Source: Oscillospiraceae bacterium (GTDB lineage Bacteria > Bacillota > Clostridia > Oscillospirales > Ruminococcaceae). From it: a stretch of 8,611 bases of DNA. The number at the start of each line of letters is the position of its first letter. Within the stretch, counting starts at the first letter, position 1. Below, in pieces: positions 1-5,844 of the stretch. Both the position numbers and the translations under genes were made by a program. The notes under the pieces are model-generated. The model saw only the letters and a list, made by a program, of their open reading frames with translations, ran no database searches and was not told the DNA's origin. The stretch is from contig DPBR01000061.1 in assembly GCA_003516865.1 (NCBI GenBank), forward strand, positions 12,151 through 20,761, read 5' to 3'.

Positions 1-996
1 GCGGGCGGCGAAAATCCCGATAATTCCGCGCTTTTGGAGAATATTCCCGATGAAATCGCGCGGCAGGCTGTCGAGGCGGTCGGAGCGCAGGATATCGTTC
101 TTCCCGATAACGCAAAGTCCGATAATACCGCGAAAACGGACGATTCGGGCGTGTTTGCGGAAATCGTGGAAAATCACGTCAAAGCGCAGCAGAACGCCGA
201 AAATCAGACGCAGGAAAACAGCGCGGACGCTCAGAATTTTGCTGAACAGAGCGTTCCCGACGAGCTTAAAAATCTCGGAAGCGAGAAGCTTGACGTCCTT
301 CAGAAAGCGTTCAAGGACGGAGAAATCTCCGAGGTCGATGTGAAAAACACCGTAAGCTCTGAGGAAAATACGCAGGCTGTTCCCGAAAAAACGGCGGAAG
401 AACCTGAGTTTACCGAGCAAAAGCCGCGCGTTGAAAGCGCGAAATCTGCGGTAAGCGAGGAGCTTGAAATGCTCAGGAACGCGAAAGCAAAGCCGGTTTC
501 CGAGGAAGCGAACGTTCCCGTGAGAGCCGAAAATCCTCTCGGCGCGGACAGCCCGATTGTTTTCAGGCGCGAGGACGGCGAGGTTTCCGTGAAGCCCTCC
601 GAAATCGTCAGCCAGACTATGAAGGCGGTTCAGACGGCGGTTTCCGAGAACAGGGAGCAGACCGAGTATTCTCTCGTGCTTAACCCCGAAGAACTCGGCA
701 GGATCACCGTCAAGATGACCAGAGCGGCGGACGGCGCGGTTTCGGTTACTATCGCGGCGGAAAATTCGCACACGCAGCGCGTACTCGAACAGCACAGCGA
801 GCTTATGCAGGCAAATCTGAAAGACAGCGGTATTAACCTCGAAAGCTGGCAGACCGTTCACGAATCGCAGCAGGAAGCGCGAGCGCAGGACTATAACGGC
901 AGCGGCAAAAACCCATATTTCACGCAGCAGGACAACACAGACGGCGGCGAGGACGACGGAGAGGAATCCTTCGCGGATATCATCGCGGCTATGTGA
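1..996 (+). CDS. fliK: Flagellar hook-length control protein FliK, C-terminal part (5' end outside window)
   Basis: The frame is open from base 1 to the TGA at 994-996, so the start lies upstream; the TTG at 34 is merely internal. FliK is the secreted ruler that sets hook length and triggers the export switch from hook to filament subunits. The visible 331 codons have two parts. Up to about position 540 the protein is a low-complexity, Glu/Ala/Asn/Gln-rich disordered region, typical of the fast-evolving FliK ruler. From about 600 to 890 it is the conserved C-terminal hook-length domain (Flg_hook type), recognised by the LNPEELGRITVKM stretch (the family's L-x-P-x-x-L-G-x-[IV]-x-V signature), followed by a helical segment and a Gln/Asp-rich tail. 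flgD follows after 30 bases, as in other flagellar operons. The domain call is firm; the N-terminal extent cannot be judged. Confidence 0.93.
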   Translation, partial: AGGENPDNSALLENIPDEIARQAVEAVGAQDIVLPDNAKSDNTAKTDDSGVFAEIVENHVKAQQNAENQTQENSADAQNFAEQSVPDELKNLGSEKLDVLQKAFKDGEISEVDVKNTVSSEENTQAVPEKTAEEPEFTEQKPRVESAKSAVSEELEMLRNAKAKPVSEEANVPVRAENPLGADSPIVFRREDGEVSVKPSEIVSQTMKAVQTAVSENREQTEYSLVLNPEELGRITVKMTRAADGAVSVTIAAENSHTQRVLEQHSELMQANLKDSGINLESWQTVHESQQEARAQDYNGSGKNPYFTQQDNTDGGEDDGEESFADIIAAM

Positions 997-1026
997 GTCT
1001 ATTTTTGAAGAAAAGGAGGAAAAAGT

Positions 1027-1866
1027 ATGGCAGACGGAATTTCCAACATTCTCTCATCGGCGGAGCAGGCGCAGTCGAACTACGAGAAATACAAGGATAA
1101 GTACGTTGACGCGACAAACGAGCTTGTAAATTCCGAAACGTTTATGCAGCTTCTCGTTGCCGAAATGACGAACCAAGACCCGCTTGAGCCTACCTCGAAC
1201 ACCGAGTTTATCTCGCAGCTCGCGACTTTCTCGCAGATGCAGTACTCGCGCGATTCAAGCACCTACGCTAAGGCGAATTACGCGGCAAGCCTTGTCGGAA
1301 AAACGGCGACCGCTTCCAAAATGGAAGGCAAAAATCTCGTCACGAAAACGGGCGTTGTCGAAAGCGTAACCAAAAACGCTTCGGGCGACAGCTATACCGT
1401 GAAAATCGACGGCGAAAGCTTCGATTTGTCCAAGATTACCGCGGTTCGCGAAACCGCTAAGGACGATGAAAGCACCGACAGCACGGGCGCTCTTACGGGA
1501 AACGCGCTCGGCGAAAGCATCGCTAGGGCTTCGGCTATGGTCGGAATGTACGCTTCGGTTCAGAAAACCGAGGACGGAGTTTCCACAAAGGACAGCGGAT
1601 TTATCGCTTCAATCAAGGTTAAGGACGGCGCAATCACCGCTGTTATCAACGACAGAGAGTATAAGCTCACGGATATAACCGAGGTTACTTATGCGACGAT
1701 AGTTCCCGACGACAAGACCGATAATACCGGAAATACGGATAAGCCCGATGAAGAAACCGTTCTTCAGATGGGCGCGGTTATCCCCGACAACCAAATTGAG
1801 GATATCGCGGACCTTATCGACGAGGAAGAGGACGGTATAAAGGCGGTTCAGGGTATTGAGGGCTGA
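1027..1866 (+). CDS. flgD: Flagellar hook assembly (cap) protein FlgD, with duplicated C-terminal domain
   Basis: FlgD sits as a temporary cap on the growing hook and guides FlgE polymerisation. The start ATG has a strong AGGAGGA site at 1014-1020. The diagnostic N-terminal block is at residues about 37-72: FMQLLVAEMTNQDPLEP, then an EFISQLATFSQMQ helix. Residues 86-142 form a small beta-rich unit (SLVGK..., G-V-V-E-S-V, then an I-D-G-x-x-F-x-L-x-x-I strand pattern), the usual FlgD Tudor-like domain. Residues 164-222 repeat the same pattern (AMVGM..., G-F-I-A-S-I, N-D-R-E-Y-K-L-T-D-I-T-E-V). An acidic, Asp/Asn/Glu-rich tail ends the protein. At 279 residues it is longer than the roughly 140-residue Bacillus FlgD, mostly because of the second unit and the tail. 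It lies 30 bases after fliK and 19 bases before the next gene. Confidence 0.95.
   Translation: MADGISNILSSAEQAQSNYEKYKDKYVDATNELVNSETFMQLLVAEMTNQDPLEPTSNTEFISQLATFSQMQYSRDSSTYAKANYAASLVGKTATASKMEGKNLVTKTGVVESVTKNASGDSYTVKIDGESFDLSKITAVRETAKDDESTDSTGALTGNALGESIARASAMVGMYASVQKTEDGVSTKDSGFIASIKVKDGAITAVINDREYKLTDITEVTYATIVPDDKTDNTGNTDKPDEETVLQMGAVIPDNQIEDIADLIDEEEDGIKAVQGIEG
1282..1692 (+). repeat. Tandem duplication of the FlgD C-terminal beta domain
   Basis: Two diverged copies of one protein unit lie at 1282-1452 (residues 86-142) and 1516-1692 (residues 164-222), separated by an Asp/Ser/Thr/Gly-rich linker. Shared positions include A-S-[LM]-V-G at the start, a short G-[VF]-[VI]-x-S-[VI] strand in the middle, and [FY]-x-L-[ST]-x-I-T-x-V at the end. 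The similarity is at protein level, so the duplication is not recent. Confidence 0.7.
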
Positions 1867-1885
1867 AGGCAGGGAGGCTTGTTTT

Positions 1886-2290
1886 ATGCTGATAAGCGAA
1901 TATCTCGCGCTTCGCAATAAAATAAGCGTTACCACGGGAAACGGCATTATCGCCGAGAATAACGCGCAATTCCCCGAACAGACCGAGAGCGAAAGCTTTG
2001 CGGCGGCTTTACAAAGCAAAATCGAGGAACAACACGGCGTCGGCTTCTCGAAACACGCAATTAAGCGGCTTTCCGAAAGAAGCATCGACGTAACGGACGG
2101 CGATACGCTTGAAAGGCTCAACAAGGCGGTCGAAATCGCCGCGGATAAGGGCAGCAGCGACGCGCTGGTTCTTGTGGACACAAACGCTTTTGTCGTAAGC
2201 GTGAAAAACAAAACGGTCGTCACCGCCATAGCTCAGGAGGAGCTTAAAGGGAACATTTTTACGAAAATTGATTCAACCGTGATTATCTGA
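1886..2290 (+). CDS. Conserved small flagellar operon protein (TIGR02530 / DUF3766-like)
   Basis: This 134-residue protein matches the small family found between flgD and flgE in many Firmicutes flagellar operons (TIGR02530, Flagellar_put). The hallmark is the block at about residues 51-65, GFSKHAIKRLSERSI, followed by a helix (LERLNKAVEIAADKG) and a beta-rich C-terminus (LVLVDTNAFVVSVKN...VVTAIA). There is no signal peptide or membrane segment. The exact job is not established; by position it may help hook assembly or export. I chose ATG 1886 because AGGGAGG at 1871-1877 sits 8 bases upstream. A TTG at 1856 in the same frame would overlap the end of flgD and has no comparable site. Confidence 0.85.
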   Translation: MLISEYLALRNKISVTTGNGIIAENNAQFPEQTESESFAAALQSKIEEQHGVGFSKHAIKRLSERSIDVTDGDTLERLNKAVEIAADKGSSDALVLVDTNAFVVSVKNKTVVTAIAQEELKGNIFTKIDSTVII

Positions 2291-2370
2291 ACGGACCTTC
2301 GGGAATTCAGGCGGGGCTTGCGAATGAAGCTCCGCGGCACGGTTAAATATCACTGTTTGGAGGGTCAAAA
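2291..2370 (+). promoter_or_regulatory. Gap before flgE with a GC-rich hairpin
   Basis: The 80-base gap contains an inverted repeat: GCGGGGCTT at 2311-2319 pairs with AAGCTCCGC at 2327-2335 (nine pairs, one G-U) around a seven-base loop. No T-run follows, so it does not look like a standard intrinsic terminator. It may be an mRNA stability or processing element. The flgE ribosome binding site GGAGGG follows at 2359-2364. I see no convincing promoter here. Confidence 0.45.
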
Positions 2371-4527
2371 ATGGTTAAATCGTTATATTCCGGCGTTTCC
2401 GGACTTAAAACGCACCAGTCCAAGATGGACGTTATCGGTAACAATATCGCGAACGTAAACACCACGGGCTTCAAGTCAGGCGTGGTTACGTTCAAAGACG
2501 TTTACTATCAGAACAAAATCAACCCCTCTGCGGGTACATCGACGCTCGGCGGCGTTAACCCCGCGCAGGTCGGCTATGGCGTTAGACTGAACTCCACCGT
2601 CGCTAATATGACGCAGTCGGGCTTCAACTACACCGACAGCAAGTGGGATATGGCGCTCGACGGCGAGGGCTTCTTCCAGGTTATGGACGGCTCCGGAAAC
2701 ATCTTCTACACGAGAGCGGGCGCTTTTTCGGTTGACGCGGACGGCTATCTCGTAAACGCTTCGGGATATCACGTTCTCGGCGTTACGGGCGACTCGGACG
2801 GCGTTGAGCCTTCTTCCGAGATTATCAGAATTATCGTTCCCGACACGGACGCGCACGCTTCTTCCGCAACGAAGAAGGTTAACGGCGTAAATGTCACGCT
2901 TTCCGTAAGCGCGCCTTCGGATAACACCGATATGTCCGTTACTTTCACTCCCGCGGAATACCCCTATGCAACCTATGCGAACGGTATCCTCAACATCTTC
3001 TTCAATCAGGACGAACAGTACGCTTCCGAGGACGCTTTCGAGCAGGCTATCCAGAAAGCGCTTGACGCAGGCGGAATTACGCTTCCCGACAACGTTTCGC
3101 TCAACTTTGAGTTCGAGAGTATTCCCGATAATCCCGAGGCGGTTGTCGCGAAGAACAGCATCACGGGTCTGAACTTCAAGACTGCGAACGACAGCTGTAT
3201 GTTCCACGAAACCTACAACGAAACGGACGCAACGGGCAAAAGCGTAACAAAGCACTCCTACATAGGCTTTGCGACAAGCAAGGTTCTCGGCGATAAGGTT
3301 TCGGTTAAGCTGAAGTACGACGCGGCGGCGACCGCAGTAAGCGCGGGATTTACCGCGGCGACAGGCACAACTCCCGGTACATGGGAAATCACGGTTAACG
3401 AGAACTCAACTGCCGATGAAATCAATCAGGCTATCAAGGCGAAAACTTCCGTTGATATCACGATTCCGGAGCTTACCTGCACAAACTTCGTTCTCCCGTC
3501 CGACAAGACGACAAGAGCGACCGTTCTCACAAATATGAGCGCCGCCGCTCTCGCAACAGACGGTACGAACGGCGCTTCGGGCGGATTTGACGTTGCGGCG
3601 ACCGCTGCGGGCGAATATGCGAACAACTACAAGGTTACTTTCGCGTATGTTTCGGGTTACGGCAAGACAAACGCCGTTTGGAACGAGAACGAGCTTACCA
3701 TTACCGTGTGCAACGACACCACGGTTGCCGATATCAACGATAAAATCAAGACCGCCGCTCGCGGAAACGAGAAGAAAATTCTCACAATGGCGAACGTTTC
3801 GGGTATGAAGAACAACAAAACCGAGATTTCCAAGAACGCGGACGGCACCTTCAACGTTATCGTAACCGACCCCACGGGCGCGCAGAAGATTGTCAACAAA
3901 GCAACCGCTGTCGCGGCGGACGGCACAATCACAGGCGGTACGACGACCTACAAGAAGCCCGACGGAACAACGGCTGCGGACGCAGCAGCAGCCGGATTTA
4001 CCGAGGAAACCGTTACCTCGACCTGGAACCCGCAGATGAGAGAAGCGTTCTTCGGCGGAAATCCCTCGATTTCTCCGATGGGCGGCGCAGACAGCTTCTT
4101 CACGGGCGTTGCGAAGAGCCTTTCCACGTTCGCGCTTGAGAACGGCCGTCTCGGCGGCGCGCAGCCGCTTGATTCCTGCGACGTCGTTATTCAGACGGAC
4201 GGCACAATCATCGGTATTCACCCCGTTCACGGCAGACTTACGCTCGGACGTATCGATATCGCGCTTTTCGATAACCCCAACGGTCTTTCGCAGGCGGGCG
4301 GCACGAATTTCGCGAAAACAGTAGCTTCCGGCGAGCCTAATCTTGCGGTTGCGGGCGGCGACAGCGGCGCGGGAAGCGTTCTGTCGAACACTCTCGAAAT
4401 GTCGAACGTCGACCTTTCGCAGGAGTTCACCGATATGATTACCACGCAGAGAGGCTTTCAGGCAAATTCCCGTGTTATCACGGTTTCGGATACTATGCTT
4501 GAAGAGCTTCTGTCACTCAAGAGATAA
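2371..4527 (+). CDS. flgE: Flagellar hook protein FlgE, long form
   Basis: FlgE polymerises outside the cell into the hook joining rod and filament. The N-terminus is the classic rod/hook D0 sequence (LYSGVSGLKTHQSKMDVIGNNIANVNTTGFK, residues about 5-35). The first half of D1 follows at about 85-150 with DGEGFFQV and YTRAGAFSVDADGYLVN. The chain returns to D1 at about residue 600 (DVVIQTDGTIIGIHPVHGRLTLGRI), and D0 closes at about 672-718 with SNVDLSQEFTDMITTQRGFQ and an ending of LLSLKR. The 450 or so residues between are a large variable, surface-exposed insertion, Thr/Ala/Gly/Asn-rich, with repeat-like segments. At 718 residues it is far longer than enterobacterial FlgE (about 400), though long hook proteins are known in other phyla. 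It has four cysteines (276, 370, 447, 603). GGAGGG at 2359-2364 precedes the ATG. Export is by the flagellar type III route, fitting the lack of a signal peptide. Confidence 0.96.
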   Translation: MVKSLYSGVSGLKTHQSKMDVIGNNIANVNTTGFKSGVVTFKDVYYQNKINPSAGTSTLGGVNPAQVGYGVRLNSTVANMTQSGFNYTDSKWDMALDGEGFFQVMDGSGNIFYTRAGAFSVDADGYLVNASGYHVLGVTGDSDGVEPSSEIIRIIVPDTDAHASSATKKVNGVNVTLSVSAPSDNTDMSVTFTPAEYPYATYANGILNIFFNQDEQYASEDAFEQAIQKALDAGGITLPDNVSLNFEFESIPDNPEAVVAKNSITGLNFKTANDSCMFHETYNETDATGKSVTKHSYIGFATSKVLGDKVSVKLKYDAAATAVSAGFTAATGTTPGTWEITVNENSTADEINQAIKAKTSVDITIPELTCTNFVLPSDKTTRATVLTNMSAAALATDGTNGASGGFDVAATAAGEYANNYKVTFAYVSGYGKTNAVWNENELTITVCNDTTVADINDKIKTAARGNEKKILTMANVSGMKNNKTEISKNADGTFNVIVTDPTGAQKIVNKATAVAADGTITGGTTTYKKPDGTTAADAAAAGFTEETVTSTWNPQMREAFFGGNPSISPMGGADSFFTGVAKSLSTFALENGRLGGAQPLDSCDVVIQTDGTIIGIHPVHGRLTLGRIDIALFDNPNGLSQAGGTNFAKTVASGEPNLAVAGGDSGAGSVLSNTLEMSNVDLSQEFTDMITTQRGFQANSRVITVSDTMLEELLSLKR
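2881..3780 (+). repeat. Repeat-like segments in the FlgE central insertion (flagellin IN-motif-like)
   Basis: Three protein segments share a beta strand followed by a helix with [AD]-x-[IF]-x-x-[AKD]-I-[QK]: residues about 202-231 (ANGILNIFFN... EDAFEQAIQKAL), about 336-360 (GTWEITVNENSTADEINQAI) and about 434-463 (ENELTITVCNDTTVADINDKI). The second and third are clearly alike; the first is more distant. Each is preceded by a strand ending in a VTF- or KLK-like sequence. The strand plus ADINxxI form resembles the IN motif of flagellins and FliD. This is a by-eye call with no alignment score. Confidence 0.5.
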
Positions 4528-4593
4528 TTGATTTTTTCACCCCGCGCGGGGCTTCAAAAACCCCGCGCCGAGGGTTTATTCAGGCGGTAAAAT
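4528..4593 (+). promoter_or_regulatory. Strong GC hairpin between flgE and flbD
   Basis: GCGCGGGG (4544-4551) pairs perfectly with CCCCGCGC (4561-4568) around a nine-base A-rich loop. An alternative is the self-complementary CCCCGCGCGGGG at 4540-4551. After the 3' arm comes CGAGGGTTTATT, not a clear T-run, so full termination is unlikely. Partial attenuation or protection of the flgE mRNA 3' end would lower expression of downstream genes relative to flgE. The probable flbD ribosome binding site AGGCGG is at 4582-4587. Confidence 0.55.
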
Positions 4594-4812
4594 ATGATTA
4601 TTCTGACAAAACTTGACGGAAAAGAGTTCCTCTTGAACGAGGATTTGATTGAAATTGTGAACGAAACGCCCGATACCGTAATCGTTCTCGGAAACGGACA
4701 CAGCTATATCGTTCGCGAAAGTATCAAGGAATTACAGCAAAAAATACGCGAAAGCAAGAGGTTAATCCGCCGCGGCAGACTTGCGGACAAGGCGGAAAAG
4801 CCGTTGACATAA
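4594..4812 (+). CDS. swrD: FlbD/SwrD family flagellar protein
   Basis: This 72-residue protein matches the FlbD/SwrD family throughout: MIILTKLDGKEFLLNEDLIE at the start, a PDTVIVLGNGHSYIV core, and a helical Lys/Arg-rich C-terminus (ELQQKIRESKRLIRRGR). In Bacillus subtilis the homologue SwrD, encoded in the same place after flgE, is needed for full motor torque and swarming. It has no membrane segment and is presumably cytoplasmic. The ATG is 6 bases after a moderate AGGCGG site. It lies 39 bases before motA, fitting a stator-linked role. The family call is solid; the torque role is transferred from Bacillus. It is not the unrelated Caulobacter regulator also called FlbD. Confidence 0.9.
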   Translation: MIILTKLDGKEFLLNEDLIEIVNETPDTVIVLGNGHSYIVRESIKELQQKIRESKRLIRRGRLADKAEKPLT

Positions 4813-4851
4813 AGCCACGGATTGGCAATTTTACAGAAATGAGGGATTATT

Positions 4852-5649
4852 TTGAATTTATCGCTTATTATAGGCTGGATTGTTGGGTTCGGAATGGTTG
4901 TTTTCGGTATCGTTTTCGATGCGAAAACCGTTTCGTTTAACTTCGGCTCGTTTATGAACTTCGTTGAGGTTCAATCGCTCGCGATTACCATAGGCGGTAC
5001 GATAGGCTGCCTTATCGCGTCGTTCCCGATGTCCTACCTCAAAGGCGTCGGAAGGCGTATGGGAATGGCGTTTAAGCCGAAAAAGTACGACCCCAACAAG
5101 TACATAGCCGATATCGTTGAATACGCGCAGATTGCCCGCACGCGCGGTCTGCTCGCTCTTGAAGAAAGCGCGAACCAGTGCGCCGACCCGTTTATGAAGT
5201 CAAGCCTTATGCTTATCGTTGACGCAAACGACCCCGAAAAGGTTCGCGGAATGCTTGACGATACGATTATGTTTATGTGCGAACGCCACGAAAACGGCCG
5301 CGCGTTCTTTGAAAAGGGCGTCGGAATTTTTCCCGCGTTCGGTATGCTCGGTACGCTTATCGGTCTTATAAATATGCTTGCGAGCGTTGACTTCAACAAC
5401 CCCGCCGCGCTTACGGGCGGTATGGCGACTGCGCTTATCACAACGTTCTACGGCTCGCTTTTCGCGAACGTTATCTTCGCGCCGCTCGCTATGGCGCTGA
5501 AAAATCTGCACGACGACGAGCTTCTCTGTATGCAGATTATCGAGGAGGGCGTTCTCGCAATCGCGGGAGGCTCAAACCCGCGCTATATTCAGGAAAAACT
5601 TGAATTTATGCTGCCGAAAAGCTCTATAAAGCATAATAATTCAAAATAA
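4852..5649 (+). CDS. motA: Flagellar motor stator protein MotA
   Basis: MotA is the membrane subunit that, with MotB, conducts ions and pushes on the rotor. This 265-residue protein has the four expected membrane segments (about 3-22, 40-60, 155-177 and 192-215). Between segments 2 and 3 is the cytoplasmic loop with the rotor-contacting charges: Arg96 and Glu104 in ARTRGLLALEE, spaced as Arg90 and Glu98 of E. coli MotA. Pro161 (GIFPAFGMLGTLIGL) and Pro211 (IFAPLAMAL) match the two conserved channel prolines. The start is TTG at 4852, six bases after GAGGG (4841-4845). The next in-frame ATG is inside membrane segment 1, so it is unlikely. motB would normally follow almost at once; here a 195-base regulatory-looking gap intervenes. 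Confidence 0.95.
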   Translation: MNLSLIIGWIVGFGMVVFGIVFDAKTVSFNFGSFMNFVEVQSLAITIGGTIGCLIASFPMSYLKGVGRRMGMAFKPKKYDPNKYIADIVEYAQIARTRGLLALEESANQCADPFMKSSLMLIVDANDPEKVRGMLDDTIMFMCERHENGRAFFEKGVGIFPAFGMLGTLIGLINMLASVDFNNPAALTGGMATALITTFYGSLFANVIFAPLAMALKNLHDDELLCMQIIEEGVLAIAGGSNPRYIQEKLEFMLPKSSIKHNNSK

Positions 5650-5669
5650 AGGCTGAATATTTCGCATAA

Positions 5670-5704
5670 GAACGCGGTTCGATAAGTTTTTTTTGAGTTT
5701 TTTT
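5670..5704 (+). terminator. Possible weak terminator after motA
   Basis: A four-pair stem GAAC/GTTC with a GCG loop lies six bases before an eight-T run, then a seven-T run. The stem is short for an efficient intrinsic terminator, so readthrough is likely. The T-rich stretch may instead be part of the promoter's upstream A/T region. Confidence 0.25.
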
Positions 5705-5708
5705 GATA

Positions 5709-5753
5709 AAATTAAAAAAAGTATTTGCATTTTGGACGAAAGTATGGTATAAT
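5709..5753 (+). promoter_or_regulatory. Sigma-A-type promoter in front of motB
   Basis: The -35 box is TTGCAT (5725-5730, four of six consensus bases) and the -10 is a perfect TATAAT (5748-5753), with a 17-base spacer. TGG directly before the -10 makes it an extended -10 (TGnTATAAT). An A/T tract (AAATTAAAAAAAG, ending at 5721) sits just upstream of the -35 where an UP element would be. Transcription would start near 5759-5761, leaving a leader of about 85 bases before motB. It does not resemble a flagellar sigma-D/sigma-28 promoter. Confidence 0.75.
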
Positions 5754-5778
5754 AGGGAGAGATATTGAAGGGCAAGCT

Positions 5779-5829
5779 ATGCCTTTTGGTGAGTTTTCCA
5801 TTTTTGGCGAAACAAGGAAATGCGTCTGA
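5779..5829 (+). CDS. Possible 16-residue leader peptide upstream of motB
   Basis: ATG at 5779 opens a short frame reading MPFGEFSIFGETRKCV and stopping at TGA 5827-5829. AAGGG at 5768-5772 is six bases upstream, a fair ribosome binding site. The stop lies immediately before the motB AGGAG site (5831-5835), the geometry expected for translational coupling. The peptide matches nothing I recognise and such a short frame can arise by chance. It shows no run of one amino acid as in classical attenuators. The same bases include one arm of a possible hairpin that would hide this start codon. Confidence 0.25.
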   Translation: MPFGEFSIFGETRKCV

Positions 5830-5844
5830 GAGGAGTTGAGCGAT

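Larger units (their letters stand above)
5650..5844 (+). promoter_or_regulatory. AT-rich motA-motB gap with T-tracts, promoter and leader
   Basis: This 195-base gap is much more AT-rich than the flanking genes and lies where stator genes are usually contiguous. In order it holds a weak hairpin GAAC-GCG-GTTC (5670-5680) followed by eight T (5687-5694) and seven T (5698-5704), an A/T tract (5706-5720), a promoter (5725-5753), a possible hairpin AAGGGCA/TGCCTTT (5768-5774 and 5780-5786), a possible 16-codon reading frame (5779-5829), and the motB ribosome binding site AGGAG (5831-5835). Taken together it looks like a weak terminator followed by a new transcription start. Confidence 0.6.

Noticed and set aside
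1856..1885. TTG at 1856 as start of the small flagellar operon protein
   Set aside because: It would overlap flgD and lacks a ribosome binding site; ATG 1886 has AGGGAGG eight bases upstream and begins at the conserved part.
2476..4230. Long minus-strand open frames opposite flgE (2476-3255 and 3406-4230)
   Set aside because: They lie entirely opposite a clear flgE gene, are Arg/Val/Cys-rich in a way expected from reading its codons backwards, and show no recognisable domain.
4540..4580. Hairpin after flgE as a true intrinsic terminator
   Set aside because: The stem is strong but no T-run follows, and the essential operon genes flbD and motA continue downstream without a visible new promoter.
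4804..4835. Perfect TTGACA (4804-4809) as a promoter for motA
   Set aside because: No acceptable -10 box lies 16-18 bases downstream (only AATTTT/ATTTTA), and the hexamer spans the last codons of flbD.
5760..5830. c-di-GMP (GEMM) riboswitch before motB
   Set aside because: The GGGCAA start is suggestive and the target would make sense, but the other conserved GEMM segments and the three-helix layout are not present.
5836..5844. TTG at 5836 as the motB start
   Set aside because: It directly abuts the AGGAG site with no spacing; ATG 5845 has normal spacing.
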